Origin: Bacillota bacterium
Lineage (GTDB): Bacteria > Bacillota > Clostridia > Peptostreptococcales > Anaerovoracaceae
Reading direction: 5' to 3'
Assembly: GCA_029006195.1 (NCBI GenBank)
Contig: JAQXGH010000033.1
Coordinates: 1-32,443 of the forward strand
Length of the DNA: 32,443 nt
Positions 8,401 to 17,457 of the stretch are shown here, one piece after another. Numbering within the stretch: the first letter of the stretch is position 1; every line of letters starts with the position of its first letter. The translations under genes and the position numbers were made by a program. A model generated the notes under the pieces. That model ran no database searches. It was not told the DNA's origin and worked only from the letters and a program-made list of their open reading frames with translations.

Positions 8401-10617
8401 TTATGATCTGCTTCTATAAGCCTCGTAAATTCCCGGAATGCTCTTCATTGATCTGCAAATCTTCTCCAGCTGCTGTTTGTCAGAAACAGTAAGACTTAAA
8501 TCGATTTTGATAGTGTCGTCCTTATTAGCCTGAGCATTTAGACCCTGAATATGAACATCAAGGTCATCACAGATCTTAGAAATCTCAGAAAGCATACCCT
8601 TCTTGTCCGCAGCCACAAGACAAATAGTTCCGTGGAAAGATTTGTCCAGAAGATTAGGTGCCCACTTTACTTCGATGCATCTAGCCTTTTCTTCAGGAGA
8701 AAGCGCTCTTAAGTTAACACAATCTGTACAATGAACTGTGATTCCTCTACCCTTGGTAATGTATCCGACAATATCATCACCAGGTACAGGTGTGCAGCAA
8801 TTTGCCATCTTGAGCATAATGTTATCAACGCCTTCAACGATAACGCCTGTTTCAGTATGAGCTGATCTAAGGTGTTCTTCGCGTTCTGCTCTCTTCTGAG
8901 TTCTTTCGCTTATAACATTAAGGTCATCCAGGAGTGTTTTTTCTTTTTCTTCTAATTCTTTTTTCTGTTTCTCATCATCATACTTCTTAAGAAGCTGAGC
9001 TGTCTTAGTCTGAAGTGATCCGCCATAAGAAAGCTGAGTAAAGAGTTCATCAGCATCTGTGAATCCCATTTCCTTAATAGCCTTATTGAGATATGTATGA
9101 GTGAGTAAAACGTTAGGATCAAGTCCCTTTCTTCTCAGATACTGAGTGAAGAGGTCCTTACCCTTATCTATGGCATCATTCTTATTTTCCTTCTTAAGCC
9201 ACTGTCTAATTTTATTTCTGGCAGAGCTGCTCTTAGCAATTTTAAGCCAGTCGATACTAGGTCCAGCAGCATTAGGTGAAGTGCAAATTTCGATGATATT
9301 ACCATTTTCTAATTTATGGTCTATCGTAACCATCTTGCCATTTACTCTGGCACCAACACATTTACATCCTACGTCAGTATGGATCTTAAATGCGAAGTCA
9401 AGAGGTGTAGCTCCCGCAGGAAGTTCTATAACATCTCCAGCAGGTGTAAATACATAAACCTGATTAGAGAAAAGATCCATCTTTAGAGATTCCATGAATT
9501 CTCTAGGATCATTAACATCCTGCTGAATTTCGAGAGCCTGTCTTATCCAGGAAAGCTTTAATTCGTCCTGAGTCTTCTGAGTAACGCCTTCCTTGTATTT
9601 CCAATGAGCTGCAATACCGTATTCCGCGATTCGATGCATCTCATAAGTTCTTATCTGAATTTCAAAAGGTTTACCGAATTCACCAATTACAGTCGTATGA
9701 AGTGACTGATACATGTTTGGTTTCGGCATAGCTATGTAGTCTTTGAATCTGCCAGGTATAGGAGTATACATCGTATGAACAAGACCAAGAACAGCATAGC
9801 AGTCTCTAACTGAATCTACGATGATTCTAACGGCCATAAGATCAAAGATTTCATCCAGAGTCTTATGCTGGTATTTCATCTTCCTATATATGCTATAGAA
9901 ATGCTTTGATCGTCCATAGATATCGAAATTAAAATCAAACTTATTAAGAGATGCCTTGATTTCTTCGACTACACTTTCAATGGCATCTTCTCTTTCGACC
10001 TTTCTCTCACTTACCTGTTCAGCAAGATCGTAGTATGCCTCAGGATTAAGGAATTTAAGAGCAATGTCTTCGAATTCCATCTTGATGGCATACATACCAA
10101 GTCTTGATGCTAAAGGAGCATAAATATCTAAAGTTTCCTGACACTTCTCGATAATTTTCTCGTGTGTCATGTAGTTGATGGTTCTGAGATTATGAAGTCT
10201 ATCAGCAAGTTTGATGATAAGTACTCTGATGTCCTTTGACATTGCCAGGAACATTTTTCTCAGATTCTCCGCCTGCTTGGCTTCCTTACTCTCGACCTTT
10301 AACATTCTGAGTTTGGTTACACCATCAACAAGCAGAGCAACGCTTTCACCAAAATTGCTGATAAGTTGTTCTTCTGTATAATCTGTATCTTCGACTACGT
10401 CATGAAGAAGTCCAGCAACTATTGTTTCTTCATCCATTCCAAGTCCTGCAAGTATTTCTGCAACAGCAACTGGATGAATGAGGTATGGTTCGCCTGATTT
10501 ACGAAGCTGGCCCTTGTGCATTTCTTCTGCAACATCATAAGCCATTTCGATGAATTCCATATCATAGTTGTTGTTAAACTCTTTAATTGTCTCAAGGAAT
10601 TCTTTTTTCTTCTTCAT
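8401..10617 (-). CDS. rel: Bifunctional (p)ppGpp synthetase/hydrolase Rel
   Basis: Long RSH enzyme of the stringent response, 738 residues. In order: an N-terminal HD hydrolase with intact HD at about 72-73 and ED at 76-77 (LLHDVVEDTDY), so hydrolysis should work; the synthetase domain with RVKD-like RFKDYIAMPKPNMYQSLHT near 290-310; a TGS domain (VYVFTPAGDVIELPAGATPLDFA) near 395-420; a zinc-finger-like MANCCTPVPGDDIVGYI with HCTDC; and a C-terminal ACT domain. Both catalytic halves look active, as expected for the single Rel of a Firmicute. It follows secDF by 32 bases. The start ATG has AAAGGAC just upstream. It heads a series of translation genes, tying (p)ppGpp metabolism to tRNA charging. 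Confidence 0.96.
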   Translation of the reverse strand: MKKKKEFLETIKEFNNNYDMEFIEMAYDVAEEMHKGQLRKSGEPYLIHPVAVAEILAGLGMDEETIVAGLLHDVVEDTDYTEEQLISNFGESVALLVDGVTKLRMLKVESKEAKQAENLRKMFLAMSKDIRVLIIKLADRLHNLRTINYMTHEKIIEKCQETLDIYAPLASRLGMYAIKMEFEDIALKFLNPEAYYDLAEQVSERKVEREDAIESVVEEIKASLNKFDFNFDIYGRSKHFYSIYRKMKYQHKTLDEIFDLMAVRIIVDSVRDCYAVLGLVHTMYTPIPGRFKDYIAMPKPNMYQSLHTTVIGEFGKPFEIQIRTYEMHRIAEYGIAAHWKYKEGVTQKTQDELKLSWIRQALEIQQDVNDPREFMESLKMDLFSNQVYVFTPAGDVIELPAGATPLDFAFKIHTDVGCKCVGARVNGKMVTIDHKLENGNIIEICTSPNAAGPSIDWLKIAKSSSARNKIRQWLKKENKNDAIDKGKDLFTQYLRRKGLDPNVLLTHTYLNKAIKEMGFTDADELFTQLSYGGSLQTKTAQLLKKYDDEKQKKELEEKEKTLLDDLNVISERTQKRAEREEHLRSAHTETGVIVEGVDNIMLKMANCCTPVPGDDIVGYITKGRGITVHCTDCVNLRALSPEEKARCIEVKWAPNLLDKSFHGTICLVAADKKGMLSEISKICDDLDVHIQGLNAQANKDDTIKIDLSLTVSDKQQLEKICRSMKSIPGIYEAYRSRS

Positions 10618-10649
10618 AGTCCTTTGATTTAGCTCCTAATTATTAATTC

Positions 10650-13088
10650 TTAAAGTCTGAAAGTGTCTTCTTCTCTGACTTCAGTTTTTGGCTTATTGCC
10701 CTTAACATAACGCTTTGAACGCTTCTTGTTTGCAGCAATCTGATCAGCTTCACCGCTCTGTTCAAGCTTTAATGCCTTAGCTTCTGCTTCAGCCTGCTTA
10801 GCTTTAGCTTTTTCAGCCTTCTTTACTTCTGGATCAACGTAAGGGATGCCCTTTTCCTTAGCCTTTCTCTTAGCTCTCTTCTTAGCTTCTCTTACCTGCT
10901 TTTCATATTCGCTAGTTCTGCCGCTTCTGCCAAGTTCATAGTAGAGAGGTGAACATACGCAAATTGATGAATATGTGCCAGCCAGTATACCAACCATCAG
11001 TGGTAATACGAATTCTCTGATCGCATCACCTGCAATGATTACCATAGGAACCATTACGATGATAGTTGTGATTGAAGTCATTAATGATCTGCCTAATGTT
11101 TGAGTGATACTCTTATCGATTGTTTCCATGAGAGTACCCTTCTTCATATATTCAAGGTTTTCTCTAACTCTATCGAAGATTACGATAGTATCATTTATCG
11201 AGTAACCAACTACAGTCAGGATACCAGCAATGAATGGGTTATTAACAGTGATGCCGAATATTGCATAGAATGAAAGTACGATAAGTACGTCATGCAGTAC
11301 ACCGCACATAGCTGCTGTACCAAACTTCCACTGTCTGAATCTGATTCTGATATATATAAGCATACAGAGCGCAGCTATGATAATCGCCTTGATTGCATTA
11401 TTTCTAAGTTCCTTACCAACTGAAGGTCCGAAGAATTCCTCTGCTACAATGTCATCATTTGTTGTACCAAACTCAGCGTTAATAGCGTCAATTACCTTAG
11501 CTCTATCTGCCTTTTCAAGTGATTCAATGGTTCTAATTACAACCTGTGAATTGTCTGATCCAGCATAAATGATTTCTGGTTCAAGATCGAATTCTGAAAT
11601 AGATTTTTCTACATCGGCAATTTTAACCTGCTTATGCATATCCATCTGGATCATTGTACCGCCAGTAAAGTCGATACCATAATTCAGTCCTCTGATAAGG
11701 CCGAATGCCAGGCCAATAATAAGAATTACAGCTGAAATGCAGTAGAACACCTTTCTCTTATCCATGAATGCCAGAGCCTTCTTGATCTGGAATGTTGTAG
11801 TATTGTCGCTCTTAATTCCGAAGAATGACTTCTTGCTTAACTTATCGCTCTGAGCCATGAGTTTAACATAAAGCTGAGTAACGATAATAGCAGTAAAGAT
11901 ACTGAGGATAATACCGATCATGAATGTATAAGCGAAGCCCTTAACTGCACTTGTACCGATTTCATAAAGGATAACTGCAGCGATTAATGTAGTTACCTGT
12001 GAGTCGAGTACTGTAGTGATGGCTCTCTTTGAACCAACTTCTGTAGCAACTCTTACTGTTCTGCCAAGAGCGATTTCTTCTCTGATTCTCGAGAAGATAA
12101 CTACGTTTCCGTCTACCGCCATACCTATTGAAAGGATGATACCTGCAATACCAGGAAGTGTTAATACACTGCCCATTGATGCCAGGATGTTAAGATCCAG
12201 TGCTACATAGAGAAGTAATGCGATATCAGCAGCGATACCAAGTCCTCTGTAGATCAGCAGCATGAGGAGAAGTACGATTGCCAAACCAATAAGACCAGCA
12301 TAAATACTCATTTCCAGTGCATTGTATCCGATACTAGCTGACTGTACTGATGAAGTTACTTCTGTAAGTCCGATAGGAAGTGCACCGCCGTTGATCTGTG
12401 CAGCTAACTGCTTAGCTTCATCCTGTGTGAAGTTACCTGTAATCTGACACTTACCACCAGTAATAGGTTCATTTACGTTTGGTGCTGAAATGATCTGATT
12501 ATCCAGAATAATAGCAATTGATCTATCTCCTACTCCAGGAATCTGTGAAGTTACCTGTCCTGAGAATGCCTTAGTTGTTGCATCTGCAAAAGCCTTAGTT
12601 CCTACACTATCAAATGTGAGATTAACAGCATATCCTGTTGAATTTTCATCTCTGCCGTAGTCAGCCTTCTTAACATTCGCACCTTCAAGAACCTGTGTTC
12701 CATCTGCGAGTATGAAAGATAACTGAGCTGTCTTACCGATGAGTTCAATCGCTTCTTCAGGATCTTCTACTTCAGGGATTTCTACTCTGATTCTGTTCTG
12801 TCCTTCAATTGTGATTGTAGGTTCACCTAAACCGTTAGCATTAATACGATTTTCGATAACTGTCTGCGTTTCTTCCATTGCCTTACGCAGTTCGTCATCA
12901 CTAAGTCCTTTGATATCCTTCTTGTTGGCTTCCATGATTACATAAACGCCACCCTTGATATCAAGGCCTAAACTTATTCTGTCCTTGAGCGATTTAACAG
13001 GTCCTATTCCGTTTACACTTACGACCCATCCAAGCGCTACAACTACTACAATCAATACAGCTAATACTTTTCTTAATTTGTAGTTCAT
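10650..13088 (-). CDS. secDF: SecDF fusion, proton-driven Sec export subunit
   Basis: Membrane protein that helps pull secreted proteins out of the SecYEG channel using the proton gradient. Both halves are fused in one 812-residue chain: the SecD half begins with a membrane segment (about 7-24), then LGLDIKGGVYVI near 40, an extracellular P1 domain and a cluster of membrane helices from about 265; the SecF half restarts near residue 450 with a helix and GIDFTGGT near 480 and a second cluster of helices ending near 740. The last 70 residues are a lysine/alanine/glutamate-rich cytoplasmic tail. A GGAGG site precedes the ATG. It is separated from yajC, its usual partner, by a terminator and a promoter-bearing gap of about 200 bases. 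Confidence 0.95.
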   Translation of the reverse strand: MNYKLRKVLAVLIVVVVALGWVVSVNGIGPVKSLKDRISLGLDIKGGVYVIMEANKKDIKGLSDDELRKAMEETQTVIENRINANGLGEPTITIEGQNRIRVEIPEVEDPEEAIELIGKTAQLSFILADGTQVLEGANVKKADYGRDENSTGYAVNLTFDSVGTKAFADATTKAFSGQVTSQIPGVGDRSIAIILDNQIISAPNVNEPITGGKCQITGNFTQDEAKQLAAQINGGALPIGLTEVTSSVQSASIGYNALEMSIYAGLIGLAIVLLLMLLIYRGLGIAADIALLLYVALDLNILASMGSVLTLPGIAGIILSIGMAVDGNVVIFSRIREEIALGRTVRVATEVGSKRAITTVLDSQVTTLIAAVILYEIGTSAVKGFAYTFMIGIILSIFTAIIVTQLYVKLMAQSDKLSKKSFFGIKSDNTTTFQIKKALAFMDKRKVFYCISAVILIIGLAFGLIRGLNYGIDFTGGTMIQMDMHKQVKIADVEKSISEFDLEPEIIYAGSDNSQVVIRTIESLEKADRAKVIDAINAEFGTTNDDIVAEEFFGPSVGKELRNNAIKAIIIAALCMLIYIRIRFRQWKFGTAAMCGVLHDVLIVLSFYAIFGITVNNPFIAGILTVVGYSINDTIVIFDRVRENLEYMKKGTLMETIDKSITQTLGRSLMTSITTIIVMVPMVIIAGDAIREFVLPLMVGILAGTYSSICVCSPLYYELGRSGRTSEYEKQVREAKKRAKRKAKEKGIPYVDPEVKKAEKAKAKQAEAEAKALKLEQSGEADQIAANKKRSKRYVKGNKPKTEVREEDTFRL

Positions 13089-13175
13089 ATTGCCTCCGTT
13101 GTTGCCAATTTATTAATACCATTGACATGTTCACTTGAAAAATTATATAAAAATAGCCATTAAATCATAGAGTAT

Positions 13176-13204
13176 ATTTTACTACTTCTTACAAGTATTT
13201 ACAA
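13176..13204 (-). promoter_or_regulatory. Likely promoter for secDF and the downstream operon
   Basis: On the minus strand TTGTAA (13199-13204) and TAAAAT (13176-13181) are 17 bases apart, placing a start about 80 bases before secDF. A second candidate further down is a perfect TATAAT near 13143-13148 with a poor -35. The sequence TTGTAA occurs four times between about 13190 and 13232, with a small hairpin (CAAGTG/CGCTTG). The gap 13089-13237 holds nothing else I can support. Confidence 0.45.
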
Positions 13205-13237
13205 GCGTTACAAACACTTGGTTTTACAATAAATAAT

Positions 13238-13267
13238 AAAAAAAACAGCGCTTATTACAAGCACTGT
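13238..13267 (-). terminator. Rho-independent terminator after yajC
   Basis: Read on the minus strand: ACAGTGCTT, a 5-base loop, AAGCGCTGT (9 base pairs with one T-G), then eight T residues. It starts about 20 bases after the yajC stop, so yajC transcription ends before secDF. Confidence 0.9.
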
Positions 13268-13286
13268 TAATTTCATTTATTATCGA

Positions 13287-13739
13287 TTATTCTTCGTCTG
13301 CCTTTTCTGGTGCAGGAGCAGCTTCTTCAGTTGCAGGAGCTTCCTCTACAGGAGCAGCTTCTTCAGTTGCAGGAGCTTCTTCTGCTGGAGCAGCCTTCTT
13401 AAGCTTCTTAGGTTTAGCCTTCTTAACTTCTGGTTCTTCAGTTTCTTCAGCAGCAGCCTTACCATGTCCTGGGCCTGGCCTTTCTACCTTTGATACTGAC
13501 CATCTCATCATTTCGAACTTAACCTTGTCAGCTCCAACCTGGATAATGATTGATTCTTCCTTAGTCTTAACAACCTTACCCTTGATACCGCCGATTGTGA
13601 TGATTTCATCTCCTACCTGGATACCAGCTCTCATCTGATTAGTTTCTTTTTCTCTCTTCTTCTGAGGTCTGATCATAAGGAAATACATTACAACCAGTAA
13701 TAATACCAGAAAACCGATAGACATAAATGAATTGTTCAT
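13287..13739 (-). CDS. yajC: YajC, Sec translocase auxiliary subunit, with Ala/Pro/Glu repeat tail
   Basis: Small membrane partner of SecDF. A membrane segment (residues about 7-24) is followed by the family motif MIRPQKKREKE (22-32) and the conserved soluble segment GDEIITIGGIKGKVV near 43-57. The core ends near residue 87. The next 60 residues are an unusual low-complexity tail: a KKAKPKKLKKAA basic stretch and then the unit EEAPATEEAAP twice. Typical YajC is about 90-115 residues, so this one at 150 is extended. A TAGGAGGA site precedes the ATG. It lies 44 bases after tRNA-Leu(CAA) with no clear promoter or terminator between, so it may be read from the tRNA promoter. Confidence 0.93.
   Translation of the reverse strand: MNNSFMSIGFLVLLLVVMYFLMIRPQKKREKETNQMRAGIQVGDEIITIGGIKGKVVKTKEESIIIQVGADKVKFEMMRWSVSKVERPGPGHGKAAAEETEEPEVKKAKPKKLKKAAPAEEAPATEEAAPVEEAPATEEAAPAPEKADEE
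13313..13379. repeat. In-frame tandem repeat in the yajC tail
   Basis: Two identical 31-base copies (13313-13343 and 13349-13379) at a 36-base period, i.e. 12 codons, encode the repeated EEAPATEEAAP. The period keeps the frame, so copy number could change by slippage without breaking the gene. Confidence 0.85.
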
Positions 13740-13783
13740 ACTTTTATCCTCCTAAACTTTACGATTAAAGCATTTAACTATGT

Positions 13784-13870
13784 TGGTGCCGGCTGTGGGG
13801 GTCGAACCCACACGGTGTCGCCACCACGGGATTTTGAGTCCCGCACGTCTGCCAATTCCATCAAGCCGGC
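13784..13870 (-). tRNA. tRNA-Leu, anticodon CAA
   Basis: Minus-strand cloverleaf with acceptor stem GCCGGCT/AGCCGGC, encoded CCA end (13784-13786), anticodon stem CGGGA/TCCCG around loop CTCAAAA (anticodon CAA), a long type II variable arm, and a T arm TGTGGG-TTCGACC-CCCACA. About 87 bases with CCA. It reads TTG codons. Confidence 0.96.
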
Positions 13871-13881
13871 GTAACGATAAA

Positions 13882-13910
13882 ATTATATCATTACGCTGTT
13901 ATGATTTCAA
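13882..13910 (-). promoter_or_regulatory. Promoter of tRNA-Leu(CAA), embedded in the exporter gene end
   Basis: Minus strand TTGAAA (13905-13910), 17-base spacer, perfect TATAAT (13882-13887) with TGA directly before it (extended -10). Start predicted about 5 bases before the tRNA. The -35 lies inside the last codons of the RND exporter gene. Confidence 0.75.
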
Positions 13911-16900
13911 GTTCTTCATCCTCTATTTTTACCATCTTCTTTTTGGACAGAAGCCTATACATTATTGGAACTACAACAAGTGTAGTAAGTGTAGCATAGA
14001 TAAGTCCGCCGATACAAACAATAGCAACAGGCTGTACCATTTCTGCACCGTTTCCGATTCCGATAGCTATTGGCATAAGTCCCAGAACTGTAGTTGCTGC
14101 AGTCATCATTACAGGTCTCATTCTAACTGCGCCTGCAGTAATGATAGCTTCGTCTCTATCCATTCCGTTAAGCCTGAATCTATTGATTGTATCAACAAGT
14201 ACAATAGCGTTATTAACGACTATACCCATGAGCATTACAAATCCCATCATGGCAACTACACTTAATACCTGATTACAGATAATCAGTGCCAGCATACCGC
14301 CGGTGAATGCCAGAGGAATTGTGAATATGATTATGAATGGTGATCTCAGTGACTGGAACTGTGCAACCATTACGAGGTAAACCAAAACGAAACCTACAAG
14401 CATGAGCAGAATCATCTGTCTCATTGCCTTCATGATTTCTTCGTTTTCACCACCGTAATCGATATCTACATCATCAGGAATAAGATTTTCGTTTTCGATA
14501 ATCTCCTTAACTTCTCTTGTTACCTTAGTAACGTTGTATCCTTCTTTAACCTTAGCAGATACACTTAATGTTCTATTCTGGTTAAGTCGTTTGATTGTGT
14601 TAAGTGAAGCATCATCATTAATTGAAGCCACGCTGGTAAGTTTAACCTTTTCGGTTGTGCCATCCTTCTTTGATATAGTAAGCCTCATGTTTTCAAGGTC
14701 ATTTCTAGTGAATTTATCCTTAGTAGTATTTTCGATGCTTACATCAACAGTTGAACCTTCCTTTGTCAGAGTTGTTGCTTTCTTCTCTTCTGCTAATTTA
14801 GCAGCAACCTGCTGGTAAACTTGTGCAACTGTGAGGCCTTTGCGCATAGCCTTATTTTTATTAACAACAATATGAAGTTCGTCTGTACTGTCTTCGTTAA
14901 CGTCTGAAACCTCTTCAAGAGCTTCCATATGTCTCATTCTTTCTTCAAGACCAGCTGCTGTTGTTCTGAGTGTATCAAGATCATCACAGAAGATATCCAT
15001 TGATACGCCTGCACCAGCCATCATTGAAGTCATATCTGATGAAGAAATTGTAACTTCACAGCCTTTCTCTTCACCGATTTGCTTAATGAGCTTTTCGACC
15101 TTTTTACTGTTTTTAGCCTTACTTACATCAAGTACTGCGTAGATTGTTGTCTGAGTTACATCTGTATTTGTTGAATCACTTGTCATTGTGTTAAGAACGC
15201 CGGATGAAAGGATTACACCTACTGTTTCAACACCGTCAACCTTCTGAATTTCATTTATGATTTCGTCGTTTACAGCAATAGTCTGATCGATAGTGCTGTA
15301 TTCAGGAAGCTTAATACCTGCAGAAACCTGATATGATGACATTTCAGGCATGAATTCCAGACCCTTTACAAGAAGGAAGCCTGTTGATGCGATAAGCAGT
15401 GCCAGTGCACCTGCCAGAACTCTCTTCTTATGATCAAGTGACCATGCTGCAATTTTCTTATAAGTTTTAATTACTCTGCCGCCCTGACCTAAAACAGTCT
15501 TATGCTTTGAAGTTTTAACAAGCATTCCCTTAGCCATAGCAGGTACTAATGTAAGAGCGATGATAAGGCTGGCTACTAGCGAGTATGCAATTGTCAGTGC
15601 CAGGTCAGTAAAGATTTCTCTTGTCATTCCGCTTACGAATACGATAGGCGCGAATACACAGATTGTTGTAAGAGTTGATGCAGTAACTGCACCTGCAACC
15701 TGTCCAGCACCAGATACTGCAGCCTGTACTACGCTATATCCCATAGATCGCAATCGATATATGTTTTCGATTACTACAATGGAGTTATCTACAAGCATAC
15801 CGATAGCGATAGCAAGACCAGAAAGGGATATCATATTTAACGTGACGCCTGTGAAGTACATAAGCGCTATCGCGAATATTACACTGACAGGAATACTGAT
15901 AGCGGTAATAACAGTCGGTCTGATATCTCTTAAGAAGAACAGCAGGATCAGGATAGCAAGAATGCCGCCCAGAATCAGGTTCTTGATTACCGAATTGATA
16001 ACTACGTGAATATATTCGCCCTGGTCGATCAGAGTGTCGAATTTAATTCCGTCGTATTCTTTAGAAAGCTGTTCAAACTTCTTTGTGATGTTATCTGCAA
16101 CAGTAGCTGTAGCGTAGTTTGACTGCTTAGTTAAACTGGCAATAACAGCGTTTTCCCCATTGATCTTAGCATAAGTGTTTGAATCATCAGCTACGTAAGC
16201 TACTGTAGCTACATCGCTTACTCTGATAGGGTCGATACCATCTATATCAAGATCGAATAAAATAAGATTTCTGATTTCATCTTCATCTTTAAGCTTATCA
16301 CCAACACTTACCAGAAGATCAGCCTTGCCATCTGAAACGTAACCAGCTGGCATTGAGAAGTTCTGTGCAGAAAGAATCGATGAAACATTTTCCATTGTAA
16401 TAACGCCAGTCAGGTCAGCAGCGTCAATAGCCGCATCCTTAGCGTCTTCAACCTGAGTAAGTGAGCTCTGGAGCTGACTTAAAGTTGATTGAAGAGTAGC
16501 CTGAGTTGCAGAAAGATCTGAATATGTAGTGCCAAGATCAAATCCCATCTCATCCTTCTGATCTTCTAAACTATCTATAGCTTCAACTAAGGCATTAATC
16601 TGAGCTTTAACCAGAGCAATCGCTTCTTCGTCTCTAGGATCCTGTGCTTCCAGGTCAGCAAGCTGCTGCTCAAGCTGCTTCTTATTTGACTTCATCATTG
16701 AAAGAGAGCTTGTAATCTGAGTATAACCATCCTTAATATCCTCTTTGCCCTTCTTTATCTTTTTATCGCCACTCTTAACCTTGCTGATTCCGCCTTTGAT
16801 TTTTGACTTAGCATCGTTCATTTCGCTCAAGATTTTTGAAGAAACTTTATTGTTAAGAGCATCAATTTTATCCTGTGATAAAACAATCTGAATACCACTA

Positions 16901-17439
16901 TCAACAAGACCTGTTGGAGTAACTGATGCTACACCTTCGATACCTTCAAGTTTACTTTCCAGTTCTTCGTTATAGAGCTGTGAAGTCTCGACTGCTGACT
17001 TACCCTCAATTGTAATCGCAGCGACAACAGCCGGCATCATGTCCATACTCATCTTCATAACAACAGGTGTTGATGCTGATTCAGGGAAGAAACCCTTAAC
17101 CTGGTCTATCTTATCTCTGATATCTACCGAAATCGCATCCATATTTACATCTGCATTGAATTCGATGAAAATAACAGAATAGTTATCTGATGAATTTGAT
17201 GTGATATTAACAACATTTGAGAGTGTTGCAAGTGACTGTTCCATTGGGCCAGAAATCTGATTTTCGACTTCTTCTGCACTGGCACCAGGATTTGTTGTCA
17301 TAACCATAACATAAGGTGTTGTAATTTCCGGGAATAAGTCAGGTGTCATTTTCACCATCGATACTCCACCAAAAACAAGAACAATTATGGCGCATACAAA
17401 CACTGTGAATGGTTTTTTTACACTGAATTTAGATAACAT
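13891..17439 (-). CDS. RND-family exporter (AcrB/SwrC-like) with inserted coiled coil
   Basis: Proton-driven inner-membrane exporter of the HAE1 RND family, 1182 residues. Helix 1 is at about 11-30. FPEITTPYVMV and NPGASAEEVE (about 36-59) are typical of the porter domain. Helices resume near 482. TM4 carries GMLVDNSIVVIENI (first Asp of AcrB's D407/D408 kept, second replaced by Asn), and TM10 carries GIVVNNAIVLVD (Asn where AcrB has Lys940), as in many Firmicute members. Between DKIDALNNKVSS (about 190-201) and TMENVSSILSAQNFSMPAG (about 348) sits an extra helical, Lys/Glu/Gln-rich stretch of roughly 140 residues that AcrB lacks, probably a coiled coil. No adaptor or TolC gene is near. It starts 18 bases after the muramidase gene. 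Substrate unknown. Confidence 0.93.
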   Translation of the reverse strand: MLSKFSVKKPFTVFVCAIIVLVFGGVSMVKMTPDLFPEITTPYVMVMTTNPGASAEEVENQISGPMEQSLATLSNVVNITSNSSDNYSVIFIEFNADVNMDAISVDIRDKIDQVKGFFPESASTPVVMKMSMDMMPAVVAAITIEGKSAVETSQLYNEELESKLEGIEGVASVTPTGLVDSGIQIVLSQDKIDALNNKVSSKILSEMNDAKSKIKGGISKVKSGDKKIKKGKEDIKDGYTQITSSLSMMKSNKKQLEQQLADLEAQDPRDEEAIALVKAQINALVEAIDSLEDQKDEMGFDLGTTYSDLSATQATLQSTLSQLQSSLTQVEDAKDAAIDAADLTGVITMENVSSILSAQNFSMPAGYVSDGKADLLVSVGDKLKDEDEIRNLILFDLDIDGIDPIRVSDVATVAYVADDSNTYAKINGENAVIASLTKQSNYATATVADNITKKFEQLSKEYDGIKFDTLIDQGEYIHVVINSVIKNLILGGILAILILLFFLRDIRPTVITAISIPVSVIFAIALMYFTGVTLNMISLSGLAIAIGMLVDNSIVVIENIYRLRSMGYSVVQAAVSGAGQVAGAVTASTLTTICVFAPIVFVSGMTREIFTDLALTIAYSLVASLIIALTLVPAMAKGMLVKTSKHKTVLGQGGRVIKTYKKIAAWSLDHKKRVLAGALALLIASTGFLLVKGLEFMPEMSSYQVSAGIKLPEYSTIDQTIAVNDEIINEIQKVDGVETVGVILSSGVLNTMTSDSTNTDVTQTTIYAVLDVSKAKNSKKVEKLIKQIGEEKGCEVTISSSDMTSMMAGAGVSMDIFCDDLDTLRTTAAGLEERMRHMEALEEVSDVNEDSTDELHIVVNKNKAMRKGLTVAQVYQQVAAKLAEEKKATTLTKEGSTVDVSIENTTKDKFTRNDLENMRLTISKKDGTTEKVKLTSVASINDDASLNTIKRLNQNRTLSVSAKVKEGYNVTKVTREVKEIIENENLIPDDVDIDYGGENEEIMKAMRQMILLMLVGFVLVYLVMVAQFQSLRSPFIIIFTIPLAFTGGMLALIICNQVLSVVAMMGFVMLMGIVVNNAIVLVDTINRFRLNGMDRDEAIITAGAVRMRPVMMTAATTVLGLMPIAIGIGNGAEMVQPVAIVCIGGLIYATLTTLVVVPIMYRLLSKKKMVKIEDEELEIITA

Positions 17440-17457
17440 ATAAACTCTTCACTCCTA

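Noticed and set aside
13313-13379. CRISPR-like direct repeat
   Set aside because: Two copies only, in frame within yajC, with a 5-base gap between identical units; it is a protein repeat.
13780-14265. Plus-strand open frame of 161 codons
   Set aside because: It reads through the antisense of tRNA-Leu(CAA) and the end of the exporter gene, and is rich in His, Ser and Cys in a way typical of a shadow frame.
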